Source: Psoroptes ovis (Eukaryota; Arthropoda; Arachnida; Sarcoptiformes; Psoroptidae). From it: a DNA stretch of 64,000 nt. The DNA lies in NCBI GenBank assembly GCA_002943765.1, contig PQWQ01000001.1, forward strand, positions 2,108,001 to 2,172,000, in the 5' to 3' direction. The position numbers and the translations under genes were made by a program. Numbering within the stretch: position 1 is the stretch's first letter; the number at the start of each line of letters is the position of its first letter. Below are positions 12,497 through 22,485 of this stretch, one piece after another. The notes beneath the pieces are model-generated. The model worked only from the letters and a program-made list of their open reading frames with translations. It searched no databases and had not been told where the DNA came from.

Positions 12497-12787
12497 ATGA
12501 CTCCGAATATGAGAAAATCTCATTTTATTACTTCGATTTTAATTCTATTAATATTGGCCAACAATAATTACATGGTTGTCGGATTCACCACCCGATTGAT
12601 GAATTGGATTAGACCAGGTTATGGTTATGGTCAACAGCAACAACGACCAGGTTATGGCGGTTATTATCCAACATATGGAGGGCAACACGGTGGTTATGGT
12701 CCAGGATATGGTAGCGGACATTATGGCGGAGGTTATTATCCATCATATGGTGGTCATTATGGCGGCGGTGGATATGGTCGTAGATAA
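12497..12787 (+). CDS. Small secreted Gly/Tyr-rich peptide
   Basis: A 96-residue single-exon gene. The N-terminus has a basic start (MTPNMRKSH) and a hydrophobic core (FITSILILLILA), giving a likely signal peptide cut near residue 29. A short linker TTRLMNWIRPGYGYG and a QQQQ run follow. The mature part consists of imperfect GGYYPxYGG / GGYGPGYG repeats ending in GYGRR. Arthropods use such Gly/Tyr-rich chains as cuticle or egg-coat proteins. Arachnid haemocytes also make Gly-rich antimicrobial peptides (acanthoscurrin and ctenidin types). Sequence alone cannot choose between these roles. A TATA-like box lies upstream and an AATAAA 53 bp after the stop, so it looks like a complete transcription unit. 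Confidence 0.8.
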   Translation: MTPNMRKSHFITSILILLILANNNYMVVGFTTRLMNWIRPGYGYGQQQQRPGYGGYYPTYGGQHGGYGPGYGSGHYGGGYYPSYGGHYGGGGYGRR

Positions 12788-12839
12788 GTCGTATATACTC
12801 TCAAAACTTTATTTAGAACAGGGATATTCATTCTGAAAA

Positions 12840-12845
12840 AATAAA
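12840..12845 (+). terminator. Polyadenylation signal of the Gly/Tyr-rich peptide gene
   Basis: AATAAA lies 53 bp downstream of the TAA stop of the small secreted peptide gene, followed by A/T-rich sequence. Confidence 0.6.
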
Positions 12846-13122
12846 TATTTAATATTGCTAACATAAATTTATATTAAATTGACAAATAAAATAAAGAATT
12901 AAATATTTTTAATTATAGCCGGGTCAATAATTATAGATGATTATGATAGCGATAAAAATGAGAAGAAAAAAAAATTTAGACCAGTTGTCAAGCTAAAAAA
13001 AATCAAAACAAAACAAAAATTCAAAAAACAAAAATAAGAATAAAAATCACAGGTATTTTGATTTGTTATTTCTCTCATTATTATTGAAATGGTAATTATA
13101 ATAAATATCAATGATATAACAA

Positions 13123-16094
13123 TTATGATTTAACAACAGCTGATGATGATTTGATGAGCAAAATATTATTATCATCCATATCATAACAATTAAAATTGTT
13201 TTTTCCAAAATTGTTTGAAGATTGTTTTTTCGAATGTTCAATTAAAGATGAACAGGAATGATGAACCAATGATGATTCATTATTGCTATGATTATTATGA
13301 TTTGATGATTTTCTCATTGGTGATGGTCGCTTTTGCTTATCGAACGATGTATTTAATGACTTTGATAAATTCAATGGACGATGGATTGGCTGTGATCGCA
13401 TCATTTTCAATGATGAATTAATACTATTTTCATTTGTAATTGAACTTGGTATTTGTAATATTGATGTATTTTGTTCATTAGCCGATGAAGAATCGGTGTT
13501 TCTTATATCATATCTAATTGAATTGTTTGTAGATGAATGCGGCCAATGTAATGCAGTTGTTGCATGATGATTTGGTTTCGGTGACACTGTTACAATCGTA
13601 TTCATAACATTTGAAATTTGATCTTTATTAGTAGTTTTGATTGATGAAGTTGATCGATGGATATTATAATCATCATCATCGTTGCTATTATCATTCATCT
13701 TTTCTGGTGGTGACGGAAGTAGCCGTTGTTTTGAATCAATATCGCTATCACCTTCACTACTCAATGCATAGGATGATGCAGAAGATGCTGGCATAAAAGG
13801 TGACAAAGATTTATCGTAATGCTGATTTCTATGTGACGTTTTTGAGACTGTTAAATTGTATGCACAAGACAATGGACAATCAATTGTCTCGCTATATGTT
13901 GGTGCTACGTCGCTATTATTAAACATTGAGACATCAAGTACATCATTATCTTCCTCATACTCTTCATCAAAATCATCATTATTAATTGAACATTGATTAT
14001 TGCTACTGCAAGCATCTAATTGGGTATGATGCATGTTTTTATAGTAATAATTATGACTATTTGTTGATTTGGGTGATCGTTTCATTGATGATTTATATGA
14101 ATTATTTGATCCTTTTGTATAATTTTCACTGTAATGTCCATTACTATTTGATGGTGATGGTGGGTACTGTACTAATTCTGGTATGAATGCCATCACTAAT
14201 ATAGCAATTAATACCAATAATGAGCCGAATAAAAATGGTGGTCCAGGTATTACTTGATCGGTGGGGGAATGAAAAAATTGATTTGTTGTTGAATTCAAAA
14301 ATGTAATGAAAGAACCATTCATATTGGTTATTGATGGCATCATATGTTTATTCATGGTTTCATCCGATGGTATTATTGATTCAGATGATGAAGGTGGTTG
14401 TCGAACGAGATCAACATTAAACAGACTGAATATTAAACCAAAAAAACAAGGACCCAAGCCATTACAAAGGCCACGTATACCAGTAATTATTCCTTGTACG
14501 AGTCCTTGTTTGTCAGCATCGGCGTATGTCGAAACATAAGCACTAATTGCTGGATAAGTTATGGTACCTAATGCAGCTATTACACCAGCGCTCCATACAA
14601 CCCTATCCAGAGATAGAAAATCAATAATTATTATACTATTAATTGTTAATAAAATAAAAATTACCAATGGCTTGAACCAAGTCCAAAACAAATTAATTGC
14701 AACATTTCGAATATTAAGCCAATCATTATTGTATTTTTTGATCCAACTCGTTTCATTAGAATGGTTAACAGAAGTGTCTAGATAAGAATAATGATCCATT
14801 TGAATCGAGTTTCAAAATGAAAATGACGTACCTGTGCAATCACTGACATGATACCGATCAATGCTATATAAGATGCAACTTGTATTTGATTGAAACCGAT
14901 CACTAATTTAAGATAAACAAAAAAACACGAATATTGCCCAGCTTCAGGCAAATACGACAAAAATACGGCTACACATAGCGTTAAAATCATGCGATCTTTA
15001 CCGGCACGACGAATGGAAGAGAATGGATCAGCTGATTCCCATATTGATATTGATTTTTGCCGTAATTTTTCAGGCAATGATTCCGGCACAAATAATAAAA
15101 TATAAATAACATCAAAGATCGCTACAGCTGTTGACAAACAAATGACTAGATTATCATCTTCGAGTGATGTCGATATAAATGCACCCAATGCTGGACTTAT
15201 TATTAAGCTCAAAGCAAATGTTGCAGTCACCCAACCATATGCATGACTACGTTCATGTTCTTCAGTTATATCGGCAACATATGCAAATATTACCGAAAAT
15301 GTTACTGAAAATATGCCGGATAGTATTACCAAACCAAAATATAGACTGCAAAGAAAGCGGATAATGAGACAATTTTTGAATTAGTCAGTTGTATCAATAA
15401 TACATACATCGGACTAAATTTCATGAATGGTATTGGTAAACAAGTAAAAAATATAGTGATCAATAAGAAAAATTTACGACCCCATAGATCACTTAATGCA
15501 CCAATAAGTGGTGCACTTAAAAATGATAAAAATCCTTTCACGCCCATAATAAGACCATTCATAAGAAAAGTTCGATCAGGGAATGTTGTGTTGAGGACCT
15601 GAGCATTTATTAAAAAAACAATTGCTTGAAACAGATATTTGATATCTAAAATATAAACATACGGAAATTGCAGGCAATGTCAATAGGCCCCAAGCGAAAA
15701 ATTCCAAGAATATGACAACAATCGCATGTAATAGCGATGGTTTTGAACGAACAGCTGACATCTTTGATGAAAAAAATTCATTTAGTAAGTTCTGGAATTG
15801 TTTAAAATTAACAATTATTACCATTGAATGATTACCGAACGATGACCGTTTTCGAACAATAACATTTACCATACGTTTTGTACCCATACTTGTACAGGAC
15901 GTTGTTGATTCTGTAGAAGATGCGGCCACAATAATAGTTGATGGCGTATTTACAAGATCAATAGATTGATGATTACAATTACTATGCTTTTGTTGATTAT
16001 CATTTATCATAAGTTCATTTGAATCTTTTTGATTTCCACAAATCATTGATGATTGATTATTATTACAATGATGTTTCGAATTGTTCAAATGCAT
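13123..16094 (-). CDS. MFSD14A: MFSD14/HIAT1-type major facilitator transporter with long C-terminal tail
   Basis: Polytopic MFS protein related to HIAT1/HIATL1, found in Golgi and endosomal membranes with unknown substrate. Six exons give 889 residues: 15822-16094, 15663-15761, 15408-15598, 14832-15345, 14665-14777 and 13123-14602; all GT-AG and in phase. Family signatures include FLEFFAWGLLTLPAIS (first helix), FLSFLSAPLIGALSDLWGRK (MFS motif A), FAYVADITEEHERSHAYG, SYLPEAGQYSCFF and GIITGIRGLCNGLGP. Residues 1-90 are Asn/Ser-rich and hydrophilic. The transmembrane part ends near residue 540 at FIPELVQYP. A low-complexity Ser/Asn tail of about 345 residues follows, much longer than in the vertebrate protein as I recall it. 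The start at 16094 is the first ATG of an open frame; a shorter start inside exon 1 cannot be excluded. Confidence 0.93.
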
Positions 16095-17909
16095 CGATTA
16101 TTAATTCACTTTAATAAAAAAATATTGAATCTCATAAAAAAGTAAATAATTATTTATAACGGTAATAATAATGATGATATAATAAATCAATTAATAATAA
16201 ATGCTTAATAAAATAAATCAATAACGATCAATTAAATTTTAGTATCTGATCAATATTTACAATTATGTATTATATTTTTTAATTTCGATTATCTTTAATG
16301 ATTGAATTTTTTAATTATAATTTCAATAATTATTATTATTATCTTGAATATTATATTATATATGTATCTTGAAGGCACTAAATCACAAATAATAATAATT
16401 AAATTATCGATAATAAATTTTCAACAAGTAATTATTATCTATTATTATTTATATAATGACGATTATTAATATCAATATTAACAGTGAATAATAATATTAA
16501 AAATAATATATTCAAATTCTTCATTTCTTTAGTCATATGCCACCGATAAGCAATCAATCATATTGATTGATGAAAAATTAAATAAATATTATTAACAATC
16601 AAATCACAGATTGATTGAATATTTGATTCAATATTTACATGAATGCATCTTAACGAATAATAATAATTTGATCCATTTATTAATTTTTAAATTATTATTT
16701 CATATAAAATATCTTCAATAGTCTTGATTTAACATATTTTATCATTACCATTATTATTTAATATTCCATGTCTTAGTAAGGCTAAATTTTGGTCTATCTT
16801 TAGTTGATGGAATATTGAAATTCAACCAGAATCAGTATCATTATTTGAGCATAATAATAATAATAATAAAAGTAATTATCATCGATCATTGCTGATGTGT
16901 GTGTGTATATGTATATGTTGCACGTATATTATTTCTATGTTTTTGATAATGTATAAAATTCTTTACACATATATGTTTATATATCTATACACATAATAGT
17001 TATGTATATAATTATTGGATGGCGTGATTGAATATTTTTAATTTAAAAGATTTTTTTTCAAAGGAAATTTACTTCAATTCTATGCTACTACTTATTATCA
17101 TCAATGTAATTGTCTTGATGTCCGCGAGGAGCATAAAATTTTCAATCAAAAAACGCTGGTAACAAGCATAAATCGAACAAGATTCAAGACGTATTGATAC
17201 GTCATAAAAAAAATGTTGAGATATGTGAACACAGGTAGTAATACGTTTTCATAACAATTAAAAATGTATTGAAACAGACAAAATAAAAACACATTGCAAA
17301 ATTAAGAAAAATTAAAAGGATATTTCAATGTTGTGTTCACCATCGACAATATTATAAGCAAATTAAAGCACGCAAGTTTTCTTTGTTTTTTCATTCATTC
17401 ATTTTTATTGATGATGAATTCATTTGAATTTGATAATGATGATAAATGTGCTTATTGATCTGTATATTGATTGATGAAAGTGAGCTGGAAATTTATTCGC
17501 AAAATCAAGGACATTTGAATACAGAAAAAAATGAACTGAAAATTTATCTCAAGGAGGAAATTGATGAGAGAACAAATCTTCTCGAAAATGTTTTCAATGT
17601 TAATTCAATGATCATCTAAATGGGAACATTTTCAATTTTCCAATCGTTTAAATCTTAATCTTGAAACAAGATTAGCATTTGAATGTATTAATTAAAGAAT
17701 TAAAATAATTTCAATGAAATCGAAATTAGAATTTTTTTTGAATAAACAAAAACTACCGTCATCTATCGACGAAAATAATAATCAAGTTGTTGTATTCATA
17801 AATTTTATGTCATAGCATTGCAATTAATGATAATTAAAAAAATAATCCATTAATTAATCAATTTACAATTAATTATTCAATTTTAATTATTAGGATAAAT
17901 TCTTAAACA
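16095..17909. other. 1.8-kb A/T-rich intergenic region between MFSD14 and NME6
   Basis: It holds the divergent 5' flanks of MFSD14 (-) and NME6 (+). Sequence is dominated by TAATAATTA-type runs and a short TGTGTGTGTATATGTATATG stretch near 16895. Nothing coding or structured was identified. Confidence 0.6.
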
Positions 17910-18560
17910 ATGAATCGTCATATTTCTAAACCATTTCAACAGATAATATCATCGAATCGTTTTAGAAATTGGAATAAAAATATTACCAGATTGAAAGATA
18001 GACAATCATTGGTAAATGTGATCAATAAAAATATCAATAATGATGAATGTCTTGAATTAACATTAGCAATTATAAAACCTCATGTTTGTAATGATCCAAT
18101 TAAATTGAATAAAATAAAGACAATAATGCTGAATAATGACTTTTTATTTATCAAATCAACTAGAACCCATATGACTCGTCAACAAGCGGAATTATTTTAT
18201 AATGAACATCGTGAAAAATTTTTTTTCGATCGTCTTGTTAGTTTGATGATTAGTGGTGATATATCAGTACATGTGCTGGCTAAAGTCAATGCTATAAAGG
18301 AATGGCGCCGATTAATGGGCCCAACAAAAGTATTTCGCACACAATTAGAGTTTCCAAATACTATTCGTGGCATTTTTGGCTTAACCGATACAAGAAATGC
18401 AACACATGGATCGGATTCACCTGAAAATGCTAAACGCGAAATTGAATTCTTTTTTCCTGATTTTTCCACGCAAAATTGGTTTCAAAATGAAGAATCAAAA
18501 TGGAGAACGCATCATAGAATAATATTTGATAGAAAACAATGGATACATCGGTTGATTTGA
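17910..18560 (+). CDS. NME6: Nucleoside diphosphate kinase 6-like protein
   Basis: NDK-family protein of the NME6 branch, a mitochondrial member that transfers the gamma-phosphate between nucleoside triphosphates, or acts with RCC1L in mitochondrial RNA work. Single exon, 216 residues. An N-terminal extension of about 48 residues is rich in Arg, Lys, Asn and Ser, like a mitochondrial presequence. The NDK domain starts at ELTLAIIKPH, where the usual IKPD is IKPH. It contains LMISGDISVHVLA and the GPTKVFR loop, and ends with GLTDTRNATHGSDS, with the phosphohistidine at His166. FFPDFSTQNWFQNEE after the active site is an NME6 hallmark (compare FFPDFSEQRWYEEEE). Its stop lies 39 bp from the TGS1 stop on the other strand. 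Confidence 0.92.
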   Translation: MNRHISKPFQQIISSNRFRNWNKNITRLKDRQSLVNVINKNINNDECLELTLAIIKPHVCNDPIKLNKIKTIMLNNDFLFIKSTRTHMTRQQAELFYNEHREKFFFDRLVSLMISGDISVHVLAKVNAIKEWRRLMGPTKVFRTQLEFPNTIRGIFGLTDTRNATHGSDSPENAKREIEFFFPDFSTQNWFQNEESKWRTHHRIIFDRKQWIHRLI

Positions 18561-18599
18561 ACTGTGATATTTTATTTATATAAAAAGATAAATTTACAA

Positions 18600-19886
18600 T
18601 TATTCTATTTCAAATAAAACTTTTGTTGGATTTTCATTAAATCCATCGATCAAATTACCAAAGTATGCTGTTATCGTTTTTACTTTATTGAACACCATAT
18701 TACGTTCTAACTCGACCATACGTAATTCTTTGATCGGTTTTTTCGTATCAATATTATAAACTAAATCCGAAACTTTTTGTAACTCTGTTTCATCGAAATT
18801 TCTCGGCAATAACATTATAATGTTTTGCGTTAAATATTTTGATGTATGACGACAAATATCAAAACCATTTGGTATCATATTATTAAGGGAGAATTTTGGC
18901 ATATTAATGTAATCAGGTCCACCCCATGGAGGACTATAGAAACAAACATCAATCAAATCCCGAAAACGATTCTGTTGGGTCAGTTGGAAAAAATCACCAC
19001 AAATGAATTCAATTTTATGATCACATTCATAAATACGAGAATTATGTTTAGCCATTTCGATTTTTTCTGGATCAATATCGATGGCATATACTTTCGTTAT
19101 CAAAGATTGTAGAGCGAATTGTATTACATTACCACCTGCACCACAGAATGGATCCATAATAATGAAACCGGACGAACAACGATCTGGATAACGTTTAGAT
19201 AATGTTTGCGATAAACGTTGAGCAATGTGTTTTGCAATAGCTTCTGGCGTAACTGAATACCATGATTCTTCATCTAATCGAATTCCTTCCTCAAAACGTG
19301 AAAATAAAATGAACCTTTGGCGCCAATAAATGTTCATATTTGATTTTTTCTTCTTTTTATGAGATTTGTTCTTTTTTTTAGTCGTATCATTATCATCATC
19401 AATGCTCATTTCATTACTACTAATATTATTATCAGCTGGTAAATCTTCATAATCATAACTATTATTACTCATTATAATACTTTTAACTTCTTCAACAGTG
19501 TCATCATTTTCAAAAGTTTGAACAACATTATCTTCTGGTAAATTTTCCAAATATTCATTTTGATCATTAGAAATTTTATAAGTATCACTAGCCATTAACA
19601 CGTCTGATTCAATCAAATTATTCACTGATTCATAGTTTGTTTTCATATCATTCATTGATGCAATTTTAAACTTATTCCAATTATTTAGCAATCGATTAAT
19701 AGATGAATTTCTTTTTTTTCGATGTTTTCGGAGATTTTTTTTCGATTTAGCACTTGTAAATTGTGTTGGCAAGCCAAGACGTTTCATTTCTAAATTTTCA
19801 AAGTGATGACGGGTTACATCATCTTCATTATGTTGCACTTGTGTTTGAGTAACAATTAATCTATCAATATCGATTTCCATTATCAC
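18600..19886 (-). CDS. TGS1: Trimethylguanosine synthase
   Basis: SAM-dependent enzyme that converts the m7G cap of snRNAs, snoRNAs and telomerase RNA to the 2,2,7-trimethyl form. Single exon, 428 residues. The N-terminal half is acidic and Asn/Lys-rich with a basic KKKNKSHKKKKK run near residue 170 (likely nuclear localisation). The methyltransferase half starts at YWRQRFILFSRFEEGIRLDE. It has the SAM-binding motif I DPFCGAGGNVIQFAL (about residue 244) and the acidic post-I VYAIDIDPEKIEMA. The catalytic motif SPPWGGPDY lies near residue 316, where Trp stacks on the cap guanine. It ends with the conserved VKTITAYFGNLI. It is about half the length of the human enzyme because the N-terminal region is short. 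It shares a 179-bp divergent promoter with TRIT1. Confidence 0.96.
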   Translation of the reverse strand: MIMEIDIDRLIVTQTQVQHNEDDVTRHHFENLEMKRLGLPTQFTSAKSKKNLRKHRKKRNSSINRLLNNWNKFKIASMNDMKTNYESVNNLIESDVLMASDTYKISNDQNEYLENLPEDNVVQTFENDDTVEEVKSIIMSNNSYDYEDLPADNNISSNEMSIDDDNDTTKKKNKSHKKKKKSNMNIYWRQRFILFSRFEEGIRLDEESWYSVTPEAIAKHIAQRLSQTLSKRYPDRCSSGFIIMDPFCGAGGNVIQFALQSLITKVYAIDIDPEKIEMAKHNSRIYECDHKIEFICGDFFQLTQQNRFRDLIDVCFYSPPWGGPDYINMPKFSLNNMIPNGFDICRHTSKYLTQNIIMLLPRNFDETELQKVSDLVYNIDTKKPIKELRMVELERNMVFNKVKTITAYFGNLIDGFNENPTKVLFEIE

Positions 19887-20065
19887 AATTTTAGTGATTA
19901 TTTTGATTGAAAATTGACAATTATGACTAACACATTGAGAATTTTTTTTTCAAATTTCAAAACAAATAAAAGTTTATGGGAAATTTTCTTTCCATTAAAT
20001 TTGAATCATATTTCTCGGAACATTTACAATATTGAGAATAATTTTGTTCATTCCACCAATTATAA
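19887..20065. promoter_or_regulatory. Bidirectional promoter region of TGS1 and TRIT1
   Basis: Only 179 bp separates the two start codons, which face away from each other. Both promoters and 5' UTRs must therefore fit here or overlap coding sequence. No TATA box is evident. Both products act on RNA, so co-expression is plausible but unproven. Confidence 0.6.
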
Positions 20066-21505
20066 ATGAAAATTTTCTGGCCTCAAATTATTTTTAAGAA
20101 TTTCGGATCAATGATTCAACGAAATTCCTATGAAAAATGCCCATTAATTGTAATAATTGGTGCTACCGGCTGTGGGAAAACGAAATTATCTTTAGAATTG
20201 GCTGAACATTTTAAAAACATGGAAATCATTTCAGCTGATTCAATGCAAATTTATAAAGGTTTAGATATTGCAACAAATAAAGCAACAAAATCTGAAAGAT
20301 CAAAATGCGTACATCATCTCATTGACATCGTCGATCCATTCAAACAATTTACTGTCATAGATTTTCAAAAACAAGCAATGAAATGCATTGATCAAATCAT
20401 TGCAAATGAAAAAATACCGATAATTGTGGGTGGTACAAACTATTATATTGAATCAATATTATGGGACACATTGATTGGTCAATTGTCAAATAATAATGAT
20501 GACGATCATGAATTTCAAATAAATCCAAATTTTTCACAATCAATGACTGATGAAGATTTGAAAACTGTTGAAGATTTATTAAATATTGATAAATTCACTT
20601 ATCGTAATTTGAGATTTGTTTCCGATGAAAAATTATTTGAATTGTTACAAAAAATCGATCCAGAATCAGCCAAAATATTACACATGAACAATAGAAGAAA
20701 AATCATAAGATGTTTACAAGTATTTAAACAAACTGGACAGCGGATGAGCGAGGTTCTCAATGAACAACGACAATCAGAAGGAAGTTCAAGACATGGTGGT
20801 CCATTACGTTTCAAAAACTCAATCATATTATGGGTCGATTGTGATAAATCAATACTGGATGAGCGATTGGATAAACGAGTTGATGAAATGATTTCAAATG
20901 GCTTATTAGCCGAATTGGAAGAATTTCATCGTGAATATAATTCTAAATTGAATGAAACTGGTAAAAAAGCAGACTATACCGAAGGAATATTTCAAACGAT
21001 TGGATTAAAAGAATTTCATCAATATTTACTTCTCAATGAAGAAGAACGAAATACTTACGAAGGACAATTAAAACTTGGCCACGGAATCATATTGTTAAAA
21101 CAAAGAACAAAAACATATGTAACAAAACAAATGAAATGGATTAGGCGAAGATTTTTAATATCAAACTCTATACGTAATGTTCCAAATGTTTATCGTTTGG
21201 ATACTAGCAAAATAAATGAATGGAAACAAAATATTCGTGATAGAGCCATTGATATTGTTGACAAAATTTTAGAAGCATCAAATATTGCTACAAGTATTCA
21301 AAGAAGACAACAGATCGATTCATATTTGAATGAGATAGCTGTTCACAGATCATCGAATACTGAAAAACAAAATGATCAATTCATATCTGGTCAATTTTAT
21401 TGTGATATATGTAAAATCAAAATAAGTGGTGGTGATTCATATCGTAAACATTTAAAATCGAAAAAACATCAGTATCAATTAAAACATATGGAAAACAAAA
21501 GTTGA
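20066..21505 (+). CDS. TRIT1: tRNA dimethylallyltransferase with C-terminal zinc finger
   Basis: Adds the isopentenyl group to A37 of tRNAs reading UNN codons (i6A37), in cytosol and mitochondria. Single exon, 479 residues. The P-loop GATGCGKT (residues 32-39) is followed by the substrate motif ISADSMQIYKGLDIATNKAT. VHHLIDIVDPF, the DFQKQA segment and VGGTNYYIESILWD are all typical of the MiaA/TRIT1 family. The eukaryote-specific C-terminus carries a C2H2 matrin-type finger: FYCDICKIKISGGDSYRKHL with the second His in SKKH. The first 20 or so residues contain few acids and could act as a mitochondrial signal. A second in-frame Met at residue 17 (SMIQRN) would give the usual cytosolic alternative. 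Convergent with mL48, stops 72 bp apart. Confidence 0.96.
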   Translation: MKIFWPQIIFKNFGSMIQRNSYEKCPLIVIIGATGCGKTKLSLELAEHFKNMEIISADSMQIYKGLDIATNKATKSERSKCVHHLIDIVDPFKQFTVIDFQKQAMKCIDQIIANEKIPIIVGGTNYYIESILWDTLIGQLSNNNDDDHEFQINPNFSQSMTDEDLKTVEDLLNIDKFTYRNLRFVSDEKLFELLQKIDPESAKILHMNNRRKIIRCLQVFKQTGQRMSEVLNEQRQSEGSSRHGGPLRFKNSIILWVDCDKSILDERLDKRVDEMISNGLLAELEEFHREYNSKLNETGKKADYTEGIFQTIGLKEFHQYLLLNEEERNTYEGQLKLGHGIILLKQRTKTYVTKQMKWIRRRFLISNSIRNVPNVYRLDTSKINEWKQNIRDRAIDIVDKILEASNIATSIQRRQQIDSYLNEIAVHRSSNTEKQNDQFISGQFYCDICKIKISGGDSYRKHLKSKKHQYQLKHMENKS

Positions 21506-21577
21506 CTTACATTTGTATAAAGTTTGCTAAAATAAATAATGAATAAGATTTCTATAATGAATTCATTTTATTTGCAT

Positions 21578-22220
21578 TCATTTTTTCTTTTTCCCTGTTA
21601 ATAATTCTTCCTCATCGGTTTTCTTTTCATCCAACAATAATTTCAATTCTCTTTTATACTGCAACAATTCATGATCAGTTATGTAGCGAGTTTTTTCATG
21701 CAGCAAATCATTATGTTCATGTATTGATAATTGAACACCGGCAGGCAATGATCGATGCACAATTTCAACCAACAGTGACATGATTCGTGAACTAATTTTT
21801 TCAATTTGTATATTACGTTCATATAAATTTAATTCATATTCATGCTGTACAACTGATGATTCATGTTGTAATGTTTCAATTTTTTTTGTTGTGTTTGGTG
21901 CACACCAATATTTTACAACATTCAATCCTAAACGATTCGATAAACGATGTAAATATGATCCATAAGATTCTAATACGGCATAATCATATGCTTTCAACTT
22001 GGAAACAATTCATAGAAAAAATTTGATCAAATTCTGAAATATTCAAACATATCTATTTAAATACCTGTATATTGATGAGATTATAGAAAGGTATTTGTGG
22101 TTTGAGATAATCTAAATATTCTGGTTCATGCAGACCTTTCAAACAGAATGTTGATGCATTTTTAATTTGACCAGTTTTTGATTTGATTGATGCAAAATTT
22201 GAAATTAATTTATGAAACAT
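21578..22220 (-). CDS. MRPL48: Mitochondrial large ribosomal subunit protein mL48
   Basis: Component of the mitochondrial ribosome large subunit, with an S10-like fold. Two exons: 22065-22220 (52 codons) and 21578-21997, joined in phase 0, giving 191 residues. Exon 1 encodes a basic start followed by PEYLDYLKPQIPFYNLINIQ, matching the conserved mL48 entry segment. Exon 2 continues with LKAYDYAVLESYGSYLHRL, then a helical stretch and SLPAGVQLSIHEH, all seen in vertebrate mL48. The C-terminus ends in a Lys-rich tail (TGKKKK). The first residues (MFHKLISNFASIKSK) suit a mitochondrial presequence. The exon 2 frame has no ATG of its own before residue 53, supporting the upstream exon. Confidence 0.9.
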
Positions 22221-22485
22221 GATTTGAAAATTTTTAGATGAAAAACATATGGAAAAATTTTACGAAAAAAACTTTTCGAAACAAAAATTTTCAGAGAAAT
22301 TTTACGGAAAATTAAATTTTTTATTTCAAAAAAATTTTTTGAATTTCAAATTTTCAAAGAATTAATTATCCAAAGATTGAATAACTCAAAGATTTTGCAA
22401 TTAAAACAATAAACGGTGCATTTTTAGCTCTACTTGTAATCACAAATGTAAGGAATGTGATGTATGTGAAAATCCGTTCATTCTG

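Noticed and set aside
13986..14186. Several plus-strand frames opposite MFSD14
   Set aside because: Antisense shadows of the transporter exons.
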